64,000 nucleotides of DNA from Robertkochia solimangrovi (GCF_007279655.1 NZ_QKWN01000002.1:549482-613481), one strand, 5' to 3'. Shown: positions 1 to 9,387, counted from the first letter of the stretch. The notes: generated by a model not told the origin, from the letters alone. Translations and numbers: made by a program.

Positions 1-15
1 AAATGCTCAATTTAG

Positions 16-23
16 TAATTTTG
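16..23 (+). promoter_or_regulatory. -7 promoter box of ybaB
   Basis: TAATTTTG matches the Bacteroidota -7 consensus TAnnTTTG. It lies 27 nt before the ATG at 51, and inside the longer open frame that begins at position 3. This argues that the frame's first 16 codons are not translated. Confidence 0.55.
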
Positions 24-50
24 GTGAAAATTTCATTAAAATCTAAAAGA

Positions 51-374
51 ATGTTTGGAGACCTGATGGGAATGATGGGGAAAATCAAAGAAACCCAGAA
101 AAAAATAGAGGAAACAAAAAAGAGACTGGATCATATTGAAGTAAATCAGGAAAGTTCCGACGGTTTACTGAAGTTGACCATGACAGCCAACAGAACGCTT
201 AAGACAGTTGAAATCGATGATTCATTACTGGAAGATAAAGAACAATTGGAGGACTATCTCATATTAAATCTCAATAAACTTATCGAGAAAGCCACCCAGG
301 TGAATGAAGCCGAATTAGGGGCTGTGGCGAAGGAAGGCATGCCTGATATTCCAGGACTTGATCTCTTTAAATAA
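51..374 (+). CDS. ybaB: YbaB/EbfC family nucleoid-associated protein
   Basis: A 107-aa protein with the YbaB/EbfC pattern: an N-terminal helix rich in Gly/Met ([13 protein letters not shown]), a charged helix rich in Lys and Glu, a central strand region ([17 protein letters not shown]) and a C-terminal helix ending in a Pro/Gly tail. Family members are small dimeric DNA-binding proteins, sometimes co-located with dnaX/recR. I chose the ATG at 51 because homologues start with MFG-type sequence and a -7 promoter box sits at 16-23, within the upstream extension. The preceding gene is outside the window, so operon membership cannot be judged. Confidence 0.85.
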   Translation: MFGDLMGMMGKIKETQKKIEETKKRLDHIEVNQESSDGLLKLTMTANRTLKTVEIDDSLLEDKEQLEDYLILNLNKLIEKATQVNEAELGAVAKEGMPDIPGLDLFK

Positions 375-445
375 GAGGGATTAAAATGTTTTTTATCGTT
401 TAGCATAAGCAAGTAATTGAAATTAAATAGATTATACCTATTTTT

Positions 446-466
446 AAGTATTAATAAAAAATACTT
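446..466 (+). repeat. short inverted repeat before the yegP start
   Basis: AAGTATT at 446-452 and AATACTT at 460-466 form a 7-bp perfect inverted repeat with a 7-nt A-rich loop, ending 4 nt before the ATG at 471. It could fold near the start codon or be chance in AT-rich DNA. Confidence 0.3.
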
Positions 467-470
467 ATTC

Positions 471-800
471 ATGTTTGAGTTATTTAAAAGCGATAAAAAC
501 GACAAGTTCTACTTTAATCTAAAAGCGAACAATGGTCAGGTGATCTTAGCGAGCCAGGCCTACGAAAGTAAGGCAGGTGCCAGTAATGGTATCAACTCTG
601 TGAAAGAAAATTGTGCAGAGGACGGAAAATTTGAAAGAAAAACCGCTTCGAACGGAAAATTTCATTTCAACTTAAAGTCCGGAAATGGTCAGATCGTCGG
701 CACAAGTCAAATGTATGCTTCAGAAGCAGGTATGGAAAACGGAATCGAATCTGTTAAAAAACATGCTCCCGAAGCCGATATTAAAGACTCAACCGTTTAA
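471..800 (+). CDS. YegP family (DUF1508) protein
   Basis: A 109-aa protein made of two tandem copies of the DUF1508 module: KFYFNLKANNGQVILASQAY (about residues 11-30) is echoed by KFHFNLKSGNGQIVGTSQMY (about 60-79). Each copy is followed by a Gly-rich ..GI.SVK helix. E. coli YegP has the same two-repeat build; its role is not established. The ATG at 471 starts with MFELF as homologues do, and the 18 codons upstream lie in AT-rich DNA carrying a small inverted repeat. The gene stands alone and ends at a strong bidirectional terminator shared with the convergent aldolase gene. Confidence 0.8.
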   Translation: MFELFKSDKNDKFYFNLKANNGQVILASQAYESKAGASNGINSVKENCAEDGKFERKTASNGKFHFNLKSGNGQIVGTSQMYASEAGMENGIESVKKHAPEADIKDSTV

Positions 801-817
801 TCGCAAAAGAACGGAAT

Positions 818-850
818 AAAAAAAGCGGTCGTATGACCGCTTTTTTTTTA
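818..850 (+). terminator. bidirectional terminator between yegP and threonine aldolase
   Basis: AGCGGTC (824-830), loop GTAT, GACCGCT (835-841), flanked by an A-run on the left and nine T on the right. It can terminate both convergent genes. Confidence 0.9.
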
Positions 851-1873
851 TATAGCTACCTGTTTTAGTTTCTGCAACAACAAACGATGCATCTCCTCGG
901 TGTAATCCTTATGGGTTACAATTCGAAGACTTCCTTTCCCCAGACTACTGATATGAATATCAGCCTCCTTTAAAGAACTCATGAACAGTGCTTCGTCGAT
1001 ATGATCTTTTACACTAAAGATCAATATGTTTGTTTCAAAGGGTGCGATTGACTTTACAAAATCACAATCCTTTAAAACTTCGGCAATTTCAGCGGCTCTT
1101 CGATGATCCTCTGCAAGTCGCTGACGGTTATGATCCAGCGCATAGTGAACGGCAGCCGCCAGATATCCTACCTGACGCATACCCCCTCCGAATATCTTTC
1201 TGATTCGCAAGGCCTTATCCATCATTTCCTTACTACCAACCAGCATAGAACCTACCGGGCATCCCAATCCTTTACTGAAACATACCGAAATGGTATCGAA
1301 AACCTTACCATATTGCTCCGGAGAATACCCGGTTTTAACCATAGCATTCCACAATCGCGCCCCATCGAGATGAAAACCAAGTCCGTGTCTGTCACAAACT
1401 TCTCGGATCTTAATGATCTCTTCGAAATCATAACAGGCCCCACCCCCCTTATTCGTTGTATTCTCCAAACAAACCAGGGTGGTAAGCGGACTATGATAGA
1501 AATCGGGCGGATTGATCGCTGCTTCAACCTGTGTAGCAGTGATCATACCGCGATCTCCATCGAGTAAACGGCAGGACACACCACTGTTGAAACTTACCCC
1601 ACCTCCTTCATAATTGAAGATATGGGCATATTTATCAGCGATCAATTGTTCTCCCGGCTGGGTATGTATCTTTATCGCGGTCTGATTTGCCATAGTACCA
1701 CTAGGAAAGAACAGAGCCGCCTCTTTCCCAAACATTTTAGCAACACGCTCCTCAAGCGCATTCATGGTAGGGTCTCCTTTAAAAACATCATCCCCTACTT
1801 CTGCCTGCATCATCGCCTGCAGCATTCCTTCATCCGGTTTGGTAACCGTATCACTGATGAGATTAATGGTCAT
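848..1873 (-). CDS. ltaE: L-threonine aldolase (beta-eliminating lyase family)
   Basis: This 341-aa PLP-dependent enzyme cleaves L-threonine or allo-threonine to glycine and acetaldehyde. Family features seen: NLISDTVTKP at the N-terminus, FFPSGTMANQ near 55-64, the PLP-contacting HLDGAR at 168-173, and CFSKGLGCPVGS with Lys201 as the expected Schiff-base lysine. Length fits the fold-type I aldolase family. It lies 18 bp downstream of the metalloprotease gene on the same strand, so the two may be cotranscribed. No key residue is missing. Substrate stereospecificity (L versus low-specificity) cannot be read from the sequence. Confidence 0.9.
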   Translation of the reverse strand: MTINLISDTVTKPDEGMLQAMMQAEVGDDVFKGDPTMNALEERVAKMFGKEAALFFPSGTMANQTAIKIHTQPGEQLIADKYAHIFNYEGGGVSFNSGVSCRLLDGDRGMITATQVEAAINPPDFYHSPLTTLVCLENTTNKGGGACYDFEEIIKIREVCDRHGLGFHLDGARLWNAMVKTGYSPEQYGKVFDTISVCFSKGLGCPVGSMLVGSKEMMDKALRIRKIFGGGMRQVGYLAAAVHYALDHNRQRLAEDHRRAAEIAEVLKDCDFVKSIAPFETNILIFSVKDHIDEALFMSSLKEADIHISSLGKGSLRIVTHKDYTEEMHRLLLQKLKQVAI

Positions 1874-1891
1874 AGAAAGTTTTTTATTTAA

Positions 1892-4303
1892 TTAATTCAA
1901 TATACTGCAATCAGTACCGATCGGTGAACCATCCGCAATCTTAGAAACCGGAACAACTTTGAAGTTCTCAGGTTTTTCCCGGAACTGATCGATCTTTCGA
2001 ATGTATTCATTGCTATGTGCTACAGACGCCCCCTTACCTCTTAGCCAGGCCTTGATCTCGTCCAGTTTTTCATTTGCAATTGCGTTTACCGTTGGGTAAA
2101 CTTCTGTACTCTTACTAAGATTCATCAAATGAAAAAGCACTCTGTAATTTACCAATTGCTGGATCTCATTATCGTAGCTGTCTTTTGGTATATTCTTGAA
2201 AGTTTGCCCGATCACTGCATCGATCATACCATCAAATCCCATTTGCTTATTATCCAGACTTTGTTGCGAAACCATTCTGGAAGCTCTGGAAGGATTAAAT
2301 AGAAAAGAAAGCGTTAGATCTGCCGCAGTCTCCGCAGCACTTAAAGGATCGAAGGCTACATCGAGCTTGCTTTGAAATGATTCCCTGCTTCGGTTGTACC
2401 CCAGTGCTCTCGGTGGAAAAAGAGCTAATTTTTCTTTAGGAATTGCGAGCACTTCCGGATCTAAGGTCTTCAAAACCACTTCCAATGCTCTTTTTTGTTC
2501 TTTTGGCGAAACCGGGTTCGGTACCACTGAAGTTCCTCCTTTAACCGCATAGGAGTAATCGAGTCCTCCAACCACTTTTATGGTCGCTTCCGTCTGGTAA
2601 CGATGATAATAATACAACGGTACAAATACATCTTCCAAAACAGAATATGGCTCACCATCTTTTATATTATCTTCTGAAAAGTTTATAATGGCTTTAGCCC
2701 TGACTTCCAAAACATCTTCAAGTTCATCCGCTGCATTCGAACCATTATCCCATAGATGTGCATAAGGATGTGCTCCTCCGGCAGCCCTGGCATCACGGTC
2801 GGAAATAAATCTAAGTCCCTTCTTGGCGGCATTTTCTAAAACTTCATTCAGGTAGGTATCTTCATCCTGCCCTGTTTTCATATCACCATAGGCATAGGCT
2901 ACGATAAATTTATCCCACTCACCGATCTTGGTGTCATAAACTTCTGAAAAATCAATCGAATTTCCCGATAATGTATATAAAGGATGCGGATAATCCATCA
3001 CAGAGGCCCTGTTATTGGTACTGGCTGCAAAATTATGTGAGAAACCAAGGGTATGCCCTACTTCATGAGCCGCCAACTGTCGAATTCTGGCAAGAGCGAT
3101 CTCAAGCATCGGATCATTTTCCTGGTTCTTTTCATTAAACGGCCGGTTCATTAAAGCCTGTGCGATCAGATAATCCTGTCTGATTCTAAGACTACCTAAA
3201 GACACATGACCTTTGATAATCTCCCCGGTTCGTGGATCTGCTACACTCGAACCATAGCTCCAGCCACGGGTTGAACGGTGCACCCATTGAATCACATTAT
3301 AGCGCACATCCATCGGATCCGCATCATCCGGCAACATTTTAACCTGAAATGCATCCTTATACCCGATCGCCTCAAAAGCCTGATTCCACCATCTTGCTCC
3401 ATCCAGAAGCGCAGAACGAATCGGCTCCGGGGTACCGTTATCCAGATAATAAATGATAGGCGCTACCGCTTCACTGACAGCTGCATCAGGATCTTTTTTC
3501 TCGAGGCGATGTCTGCTGATAAAACGCTTGACGATCTGCTCATTTACAGGGGTTGCATAATCCATGAACGAAAACTGGAAAAGACCACTCCTCGGGTCAT
3601 ACTTCCGCATTTCAAATATATCATCCGGCAATTCGATAAAGGAATGATGTTCGACTACCGAAACCAAAGAGGCATCAGGAGTCACAGAACGGATATAACG
3701 TCCTTTTGGCTCACCTTCAAAGGTTAGAAGTGCTTCAAATTCTACATTCTTAGGGAATGCTTTGGTACGATCCATCCATAAGGCACTTTTAGACTTATCC
3801 AGCTTATAAGTCCCCTGATCTGTCGATTTTAACTTTTGAGCCACACCATGTGCATCCTGCATAATAAAGGGTGTAAGATCGATGATAAAAGTCCCATCGT
3901 CCTTTTTCTCTTTAATATCAAAACCATATAATACGGATTTGGCAAAAGCCTGCTCTACTGCATTTCTTTCCAGTTTATTATCGGAATTTGCCCGATATTC
4001 AAGGTTGGGCTGAATAAGCAATAACTTATCTCCTGAACGCTTAAAATAAACGACCCGTTCACCTCCAAGCTGTCCGCGATCAAGACCTATATCATTACTT
4101 CCAACGCCGCTGCTAAGCGAACTCACGTATAGAAATTCCTTTTCAGTCTCTTTGACTTCAAGGTAAATTTCTCCTTCATCCTCATTATAATAGAAGTTAA
4201 AATAGCCTTCTCGCTTATCCAGGTTTTTTTTCTTTTCCAGAAACTGACCGAATACTGCAGTACCTGAAAACAGAATGATCAAGATTTGTACTAATTGTTT
4301 CAT
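1892..4303 (-). CDS. secreted zinc-dependent metalloprotease (DUF5117/DUF5118 type)
   Basis: This 803-aa protein has a signal peptide (about residues 1-19, ending ..TAVFGQ). It carries the extended zinc motif HEVGHTLGFSH at 413-423, with three His ligands and the catalytic Glu414. The region before it matches the DUF5118/DUF5117 architecture common in Bacteroidota and the C-terminal third is the DUF4953-type tail. It is probably exported to the periplasm or outer surface; its substrates are unknown. The HExxHxxGxxH signature is metzincin-like. The 241-bp gap upstream separates it from the divergent ATP-grasp operon. Confidence 0.88.
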   Translation of the reverse strand: MKQLVQILIILFSGTAVFGQFLEKKKNLDKREGYFNFYYNEDEGEIYLEVKETEKEFLYVSSLSSGVGSNDIGLDRGQLGGERVVYFKRSGDKLLLIQPNLEYRANSDNKLERNAVEQAFAKSVLYGFDIKEKKDDGTFIIDLTPFIMQDAHGVAQKLKSTDQGTYKLDKSKSALWMDRTKAFPKNVEFEALLTFEGEPKGRYIRSVTPDASLVSVVEHHSFIELPDDIFEMRKYDPRSGLFQFSFMDYATPVNEQIVKRFISRHRLEKKDPDAAVSEAVAPIIYYLDNGTPEPIRSALLDGARWWNQAFEAIGYKDAFQVKMLPDDADPMDVRYNVIQWVHRSTRGWSYGSSVADPRTGEIIKGHVSLGSLRIRQDYLIAQALMNRPFNEKNQENDPMLEIALARIRQLAAHEVGHTLGFSHNFAASTNNRASVMDYPHPLYTLSGNSIDFSEVYDTKIGEWDKFIVAYAYGDMKTGQDEDTYLNEVLENAAKKGLRFISDRDARAAGGAHPYAHLWDNGSNAADELEDVLEVRAKAIINFSEDNIKDGEPYSVLEDVFVPLYYYHRYQTEATIKVVGGLDYSYAVKGGTSVVPNPVSPKEQKRALEVVLKTLDPEVLAIPKEKLALFPPRALGYNRSRESFQSKLDVAFDPLSAAETAADLTLSFLFNPSRASRMVSQQSLDNKQMGFDGMIDAVIGQTFKNIPKDSYDNEIQQLVNYRVLFHLMNLSKSTEVYPTVNAIANEKLDEIKAWLRGKGASVAHSNEYIRKIDQFREKPENFKVVPVSKIADGSPIGTDCSILN

Positions 4304-4544
4304 TTATGAAGTTGGTATTTAGTTGGTAAAATATTCAAATCACGGATATTCTTAGAAATTTTAAAGTGTCGATAAATTTATATAAAAAATGTAGCCTTTT
4401 AACTATAAAACCCCGCCATTTCAGGTATCAAATTCCTATAAATCCCTGTGTTTTTTTTGACTTTCAACATTTAATCTTTTAATTATTAATGATTTATCAT
4501 TCAAATTCATCAAAATAATGGTTATTTTTTCATAAATCGGTTTT
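4304..4544. other. divergent intergenic region, 241 bp
   Basis: AT-rich gap between two divergent genes, so it must hold both promoters. I find no exact TAnnTTTG box on either strand and no RNA or small gene here. Confidence 0.5.
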
Positions 4545-6011
4545 ATGAAATTGAACACTTCACATCCCATTTTTTCAGCTTATAAGAAAAATCCTAAGCT
4601 CTTTGATGAAATTTTTAATAAGAACGGTGAAGTAAAGCAGATCTACACCAAACTGTTCGAACTTTATGGCGGGCTTTCGGTGGAGGATTTTGTCAATCTC
4701 AACGATAAGGCAAAAGCTTCCTTCTTCAATCAGGGAATCACCTTCCAGGTATATTCAGAGGCTAAACAGAAAGAAAAGATCTTTCCCTTTGATCTGTTTC
4801 CGAGAATAATTGCTCCTGATGAATGGCAAACGATCGAAAAAGGAGCTATTCAACGAAGTAAAGCACTCAATCTTTTCCTGTGGGACATCTATCATGACAA
4901 AAAGATCCTGAAACAAGGCATCGTGCCGGTAAGCCTGCTCAGCTCCTCGGTAAATTACCTGGATCAGATGATGGACCTCGATCCTCCGGGAGGTATTTAC
5001 AATCATGTATCTGGAACTGATCTTATCAAACATTCAGATGGTAAGTATTATGTACTGGAAGATAATATCCGCTGTCCGTCTGGAGTAAGTTATGTCATCA
5101 GTAATCGCACAGCATTAAAAAGAGCTCTTTTCGGCGTATTTAACCATTACCGAACACATTCCGTAACCGATTATGCAGAGAATTTACTGGATATCCTCGA
5201 AAGTGTAAAACCTCATGGAGTCGATCAGCCAACCTGTGTGGTACTTACACCCGGAATGTATAATTCGGCATATTATGAACATTCCTATTTGGCTAAATCA
5301 ATGGGTGTGGAACTGGTAGAAGGACGGGATCTGTATGTGGAAAACAATTTTGTATACATGAAAACTATTAAAGGTCCGGAAAGAGTGGATGTTATTTACA
5401 GGCGTATCGATGATCATTTTCTGGATCCGTTTGAATTCATGCCGGATTCTTCATTGGGTGTCCCCGGTCTCTTTTCGGTATACAGACAAGGAAATGTTTG
5501 CATTGTGAATGCTCCTGGCACCGGAGCCGCTGATGATAAAGCGATCTACACCTTTATGCCGGAGATCATCAAGTATTATTTGGGAGAAGAGCCCATATTG
5601 AATAATGTTCAGACCTATCATTGCAGTAAACCCGATCAATTACAATACGTTCTTGAAAACATACCTGATCTTGTTGTAAAACCCGTGGATGAAGCCGGAG
5701 GTTATGGTATTTCAATAGGAAATCGCCTGACCAAACAACAGATACAGGAAGTCAAAGATCAAATCAAAGCCAATCCCCGAAAATACATTGCACAACCGAT
5801 CATGTCGCTATCGGTACATGCCACCTACATTGAAGATTCTCATTCGTTTGAACAGCGTCATATCGATCTTCGCACTTTCACGCTATTGGGTAAAGACAAA
5901 GAATTCGTTTTAAAAGGCGGCCTGACCCGTGTAGCCTTACAAAAAGGAAACCTGATTGTAAATTCCTCCCAGGGTGGTGGATCAAAAGATACCTGGGTTC
6001 TAAAAAAATAA
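4545..6011 (+). CDS. circularly permuted ATP-grasp protein (type 2)
   Basis: A 488-aa protein of the DUF404/DUF407 circularly permuted ATP-grasp family. Visible elements are the N-terminal DUF404-like section, the strand LIKHSDGKYYVLEDNIRCPS (about 162-181), DVIYRRIDDHFLDP near 283-296, and the nucleotide-binding stretch VVKPVDEAGGYGISIG near 381-396. ATP-grasp enzymes join a carboxylate to an amine or thiol through an acyl phosphate; the substrate of this family is not known. It is first in a tight operon with the alpha-E protein (10 bp downstream) and a transglutaminase (34 bp further), an arrangement conserved in many bacteria and predicted by others to make or attach a peptide. Confidence 0.88.
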   Translation: MKLNTSHPIFSAYKKNPKLFDEIFNKNGEVKQIYTKLFELYGGLSVEDFVNLNDKAKASFFNQGITFQVYSEAKQKEKIFPFDLFPRIIAPDEWQTIEKGAIQRSKALNLFLWDIYHDKKILKQGIVPVSLLSSSVNYLDQMMDLDPPGGIYNHVSGTDLIKHSDGKYYVLEDNIRCPSGVSYVISNRTALKRALFGVFNHYRTHSVTDYAENLLDILESVKPHGVDQPTCVVLTPGMYNSAYYEHSYLAKSMGVELVEGRDLYVENNFVYMKTIKGPERVDVIYRRIDDHFLDPFEFMPDSSLGVPGLFSVYRQGNVCIVNAPGTGAADDKAIYTFMPEIIKYYLGEEPILNNVQTYHCSKPDQLQYVLENIPDLVVKPVDEAGGYGISIGNRLTKQQIQEVKDQIKANPRKYIAQPIMSLSVHATYIEDSHSFEQRHIDLRTFTLLGKDKEFVLKGGLTRVALQKGNLIVNSSQGGGSKDTWVLKK

Positions 6012-6021
6012 TTTCCTCCCT

Positions 6022-6969
6022 ATGTTAGCAAGAGTAGCCAATAATCTTTTTTGGATGGGACGTTATATCGAACGTTCTGAATATATAGCAAGATACCTGA
6101 ATGTAAATTATTTCTCATCTCTGGATGCACCTCACCCCCTTTCCCAATCACGACAATTCGTTTTAAGATCTATGCTTTTTATGATGGGACAACCTGTGAG
6201 CGATCCTGATCTGGAACTGGATGAAGAAGAAGTTTTCTTTGATATTACCTTTAATGAGGAAAATCCGTTCTCTCTGATCAACAACGTCAATTATGCCAGA
6301 GATAATGCGAACAGTTCCAGAGATCAGATGTCTACGGAACTGTACGAAAGTATCAATAAATTCTACCATGCCGTACAAAACTATCCGGTAGAATTCTTCA
6401 AGAAAAAGGGACTCTATGACTTTACGGTCTATGTCACTGAGATGACTGCAGTACTACGGGGAAAAATAAGAGGAACCATTCTTCATGATGAGATCTATGC
6501 GATTATTATGCTGGGCATCAATCTGGAAAGAGCCACACAGATCGTTCGCATCATCAACGCCAAATACAATGATGCTAAACTCGCCAAAGGCAGTTATGGT
6601 GATGCCTTTCGAAATAGTTATGAGTGGACAACTCTATTGAAATGTGGGGAATCTTATGACATGCACAGAAGATTGAACAAAAAAGCCCCGAATAGCATTA
6701 GCACCCTGAATTTTATGTTGTTAAATGCTCAGAACCCTAAATCGGTAATGAACTGTCTTAATCAGGTCTATAACCACATCCTGGTTTTAGATTCCAGCCT
6801 GATCAACGATAAGAGTACGGTAAAATTCTATATCGGAAAGATACGATCGGAGTATGAATTTAAAATAGCTACAGAGATCGAAGATGATATTCAGGAAAAT
6901 ATTGATGACCTGTTGAACAAGCTTACGATCATCAGTCAAAAAATTGAGGAAGAATATTTTAATTATTAG
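6022..6969 (+). CDS. alpha-E domain protein (DUF403)
   Basis: A 315-aa, mostly helical protein of the alpha-E (DUF403) family. The start MLARVANNLFWMGRYIERSE is characteristic, as is the internal RDQMSTELYESIN segment. No catalytic motif is known for the family. It sits 10 bp after the ATP-grasp gene and 34 bp before the transglutaminase gene, so the three are very likely one transcript. A partner or scaffold role for the ATP-grasp enzyme is an inference from this constant pairing. Confidence 0.88.
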   Translation: MLARVANNLFWMGRYIERSEYIARYLNVNYFSSLDAPHPLSQSRQFVLRSMLFMMGQPVSDPDLELDEEEVFFDITFNEENPFSLINNVNYARDNANSSRDQMSTELYESINKFYHAVQNYPVEFFKKKGLYDFTVYVTEMTAVLRGKIRGTILHDEIYAIIMLGINLERATQIVRIINAKYNDAKLAKGSYGDAFRNSYEWTTLLKCGESYDMHRRLNKKAPNSISTLNFMLLNAQNPKSVMNCLNQVYNHILVLDSSLINDKSTVKFYIGKIRSEYEFKIATEIEDDIQENIDDLLNKLTIISQKIEEEYFNY

Positions 6970-7003
6970 AAATTATTAAAGAGCAATTACTTATTTTCGA
7001 ATT

Positions 7004-7852
7004 ATGTCTTTGCGATATCAGATAGAATATTCCACGACGAATATTTATGAAAACGAAGCGGAAGGTGCTAAATGGCAATTCCTTTTGGTTCCGCAGCATT
7101 TACCGGAGCAACAACTTTTGAAGAACACAACGGTAACCTCAGTGCCTTGTGTTATCTATACCGGCATCAATGCTTTTGGTTTTGAAACATTAATGGTGAG
7201 CAGTCGGCATAGTTTTACTGAATTTTCCCTTCGTTGCACTTTTGACATTTTAAAGGAAGAACTCAATCCGTTCGATCTTCCGATGAAGGATACCGATTCA
7301 CAATATCAGATCATCAATTCGCATGAATTTAAAGTCGATCATCTCTCCTACATACGAAGTACCTCTTTAACGCATTATCCGTCACATCAGGAACTCGGTT
7401 TCAAATTTGATCGTGCAGCTAACATCCTGGATAACCTTATCGCACTGAATAAACACGTACATGATCTGTTGGAATTCCAAACCATGGTAACCGATGTCAA
7501 TACCACACTGGATATGATTTTACATCAGAAGAAAGGTGTATGCCAGGATTTCACACATTTGTTCTGTGCCCTGGCCAGAGGTAATGCCATCCCTTGCCGA
7601 TATGTCTCCGGATATTTGCATCAGGGAGTTGGTTTTACCGGCGAACTCCAAATGCATGCATGGGCCGAAGCTCTGATTCCAGGTACGGGATGGATCGGAT
7701 TTGACCCCACCAATAACATCCTTACCAATCATCATCATGTAAAGGTTTGCCATGGCCGTGATTACAGAGATTGCGCTCCTATTAAAGGCGTGGTCTATAC
7801 TTCCGGAACAAACTCCACATCCTACAACGTTCAGGTCATTACGCAACAATAA
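7004..7852 (+). CDS. transglutaminase-like cysteine protease family protein
   Basis: This 282-aa protein has the bacterial transglutaminase-like N-terminal beta domain (about 1-85) followed by a transglutaminase core. The catalytic triad is complete: Cys180 in GVCQDFTHLF, His218 in MHAWAE and Asp234 in GFDPTN. There is no signal peptide, so it is probably cytoplasmic like its operon partners. Such domains hydrolyse or form amide bonds, which would suit a system in which the ATP-grasp enzyme builds a peptide link and this enzyme removes it; that is inference. A near-consensus -7 box (TATTTTCG, 6992-6999) ends 4 nt before the ATG, so a separate promoter is possible. Confidence 0.88.
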   Translation: MSLRYQIEYSTTNIYENEAEGAKWQFLLVPQHLPEQQLLKNTTVTSVPCVIYTGINAFGFETLMVSSRHSFTEFSLRCTFDILKEELNPFDLPMKDTDSQYQIINSHEFKVDHLSYIRSTSLTHYPSHQELGFKFDRAANILDNLIALNKHVHDLLEFQTMVTDVNTTLDMILHQKKGVCQDFTHLFCALARGNAIPCRYVSGYLHQGVGFTGELQMHAWAEALIPGTGWIGFDPTNNILTNHHHVKVCHGRDYRDCAPIKGVVYTSGTNSTSYNVQVITQQ

Positions 7853-7890
7853 TAGCTGTCACATTCTACATCGAATTGAAAAAAGTATTT

Positions 7891-7898
7891 TACTTTTG
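7891..7898 (+). promoter_or_regulatory. -7 promoter box of prfB
   Basis: TACTTTTG fits TAnnTTTG exactly and lies 17 nt before the prfB ATG at 7916. No well-spaced -33 TTG was found. Confidence 0.55.
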
Positions 7899-7915
7899 AC
7901 AAAAATTGAGTTATT

Positions 7916-9013
7916 ATGGTTACCACCGAACAGGTAAAAGGACTTGTTCAAAGAGTTGAAGCCTTGAAGAAATATCTGGATATCGAGGCTAAGCTCATTG
8001 AAATTCAAAATGAGGAAGAAAAGACATTCGCACCTGATTTCTGGGACAATGCTAAACAAGCTGAAGAGATCATGAAAGCTTTGCGAACAGAAAAGAAATG
8101 GGTTGAAGATTATAATACTGCCAAAACCCTGACCGGTGACCTCGAGGTCTTGCTGGAATTCCATAAGGAAGGTGACGCTTCGGAGGAAGAAGTTGTGAAC
8201 CAATACCAAAAAGCCAAAGAACAAATCGAAAGTCTCGAGTTCAGAAATATGCTTTCTGATGAAGGAGATGATATGAGTGCGGTACTACAGATCACGGCAG
8301 GTGCAGGAGGAACAGAAAGTTGTGACTGGGCTTCCATGCTCATGCGTATGTACCTGATGTGGGGAGAAAAGCATGGTTATAAAATCAAGGAACTCAACCA
8401 TCAGGAAGGTGATGTAGCCGGGATCAAGACCGTAACACTGGAATTTGAAGGAGATTTTGCATTCGGCTGGTTGAAAGGAGAAAATGGGGTACATCGACTG
8501 GTGCGTATCTCTCCTTTCGATAGTAATGCCAAAAGACATACTTCTTTTGCTTCTGTCTATGTCTATCCTCTTGCGGATGATTCTATCCAGATAGAGATCA
8601 ATCCGGCAGATATTTCGTGGGACTTTGCTCGTTCAAGCGGTGCCGGTGGACAGAACGTTAACAAGGTAGAGACAAAGGCGATATTAACCCACCACCCTAC
8701 AGGAATCGTAATTCATAACTCTGAGACCCGTTCTCAGTTAGAAAACCGGGAAAAGGCTATGCAAATGCTGAAATCTCAGCTATACGAGATCGAATTGAAG
8801 AAAAGACAAGCCGCTAAGGATGAGATAGAAGCCGGTAAGATGAAGATCGAATGGGGTTCTCAGATAAGAAACTATGTAATGCATCCTTACAAACTTATCA
8901 AAGATGTCAGAACAACTCATGAGACAGGGAATGTCGACTCAGTCATGGACGGTAACCTTGACGAATTCCTAAAAGCCTATCTGATGATGATGGGACAAAA
9001 AGTCGAAGAATAA
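7916..9013 (+). CDS. prfB: peptide chain release factor 2
   Basis: This 365-aa class I release factor reads UAA and UGA stop codons and triggers peptidyl-tRNA hydrolysis on the ribosome. The anticodon-mimic tripeptide SPF is at 199-201 and the catalytic GGQ at 244-246, both in normal context. SPF rather than PxT marks it as RF2, not RF1. The gene is one continuous frame: where many bacteria have an in-frame UGA with CUUUGA slippage, this gene reads AAATATCTGGATATC, so no programmed frameshift is present. It has its own -7 box and is followed after 21 bp by an arsC-like gene. Confidence 0.95.
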   Translation: MVTTEQVKGLVQRVEALKKYLDIEAKLIEIQNEEEKTFAPDFWDNAKQAEEIMKALRTEKKWVEDYNTAKTLTGDLEVLLEFHKEGDASEEEVVNQYQKAKEQIESLEFRNMLSDEGDDMSAVLQITAGAGGTESCDWASMLMRMYLMWGEKHGYKIKELNHQEGDVAGIKTVTLEFEGDFAFGWLKGENGVHRLVRISPFDSNAKRHTSFASVYVYPLADDSIQIEINPADISWDFARSSGAGGQNVNKVETKAILTHHPTGIVIHNSETRSQLENREKAMQMLKSQLYEIELKKRQAAKDEIEAGKMKIEWGSQIRNYVMHPYKLIKDVRTTHETGNVDSVMDGNLDEFLKAYLMMMGQKVEE

Positions 9014-9034
9014 TAATCTAAAATCAACAGTGCA

Positions 9035-9379
9035 ATGATTAAGATCTATCATAATCCGAGATGTAGAAAATCCCGAGAAGGCCTCCAGATTCTGGAAGAG
9101 TCCGGAGAACAATTCGAAGTTATCAAATATCTTGAGGATATACCCAGTGAAAAGGAATTAAGAACCGTGATCGATTGCCTGGATATTAAACCTATTCATC
9201 TTGTACGAAAAAATGAAAAGGTTTGGAAAGAGAAGTATGATAAAGGCAAAGACATGACCGATGGTGAGGTCGTCAAAGCAATGCTCGCAGATCCGGTACT
9301 GATCGAAAGACCCATCGTTGTTAAAAACAACAAGGCGGTCATCGGTCGGCCACCAGAGAATATAAATTCAATTTTATGA
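9035..9379 (+). CDS. arsC: ArsC family thioredoxin-fold protein (arsenate reductase-like)
   Basis: A 114-aa protein of the glutaredoxin-coupled ArsC/Spx/YffB superfamily. It has the N-terminal YHNPRCRKSR, with the single catalytic Cys10, and the C-terminal IERPIVV signature followed by GRPPENI. This matches the ArsC branch (ERPI with downstream RP) more than Spx, which has a CxxC. Arsenate reduction is the family's named activity, but there is no ars operon nearby, so the physiological substrate is uncertain. It is 21 bp downstream of prfB and ends at a terminator at 9388-9416. Confidence 0.8.
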   Translation: MIKIYHNPRCRKSREGLQILEESGEQFEVIKYLEDIPSEKELRTVIDCLDIKPIHLVRKNEKVWKEKYDKGKDMTDGEVVKAMLADPVLIERPIVVKNNKAVIGRPPENINSIL

Positions 9380-9387
9380 TTTCCTTA

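Noticed and set aside
3278..3727. 149-codon plus-strand frame opposite the metalloprotease
   Set aside because: Antisense shadow of a conserved protease gene; no promoter or start context.
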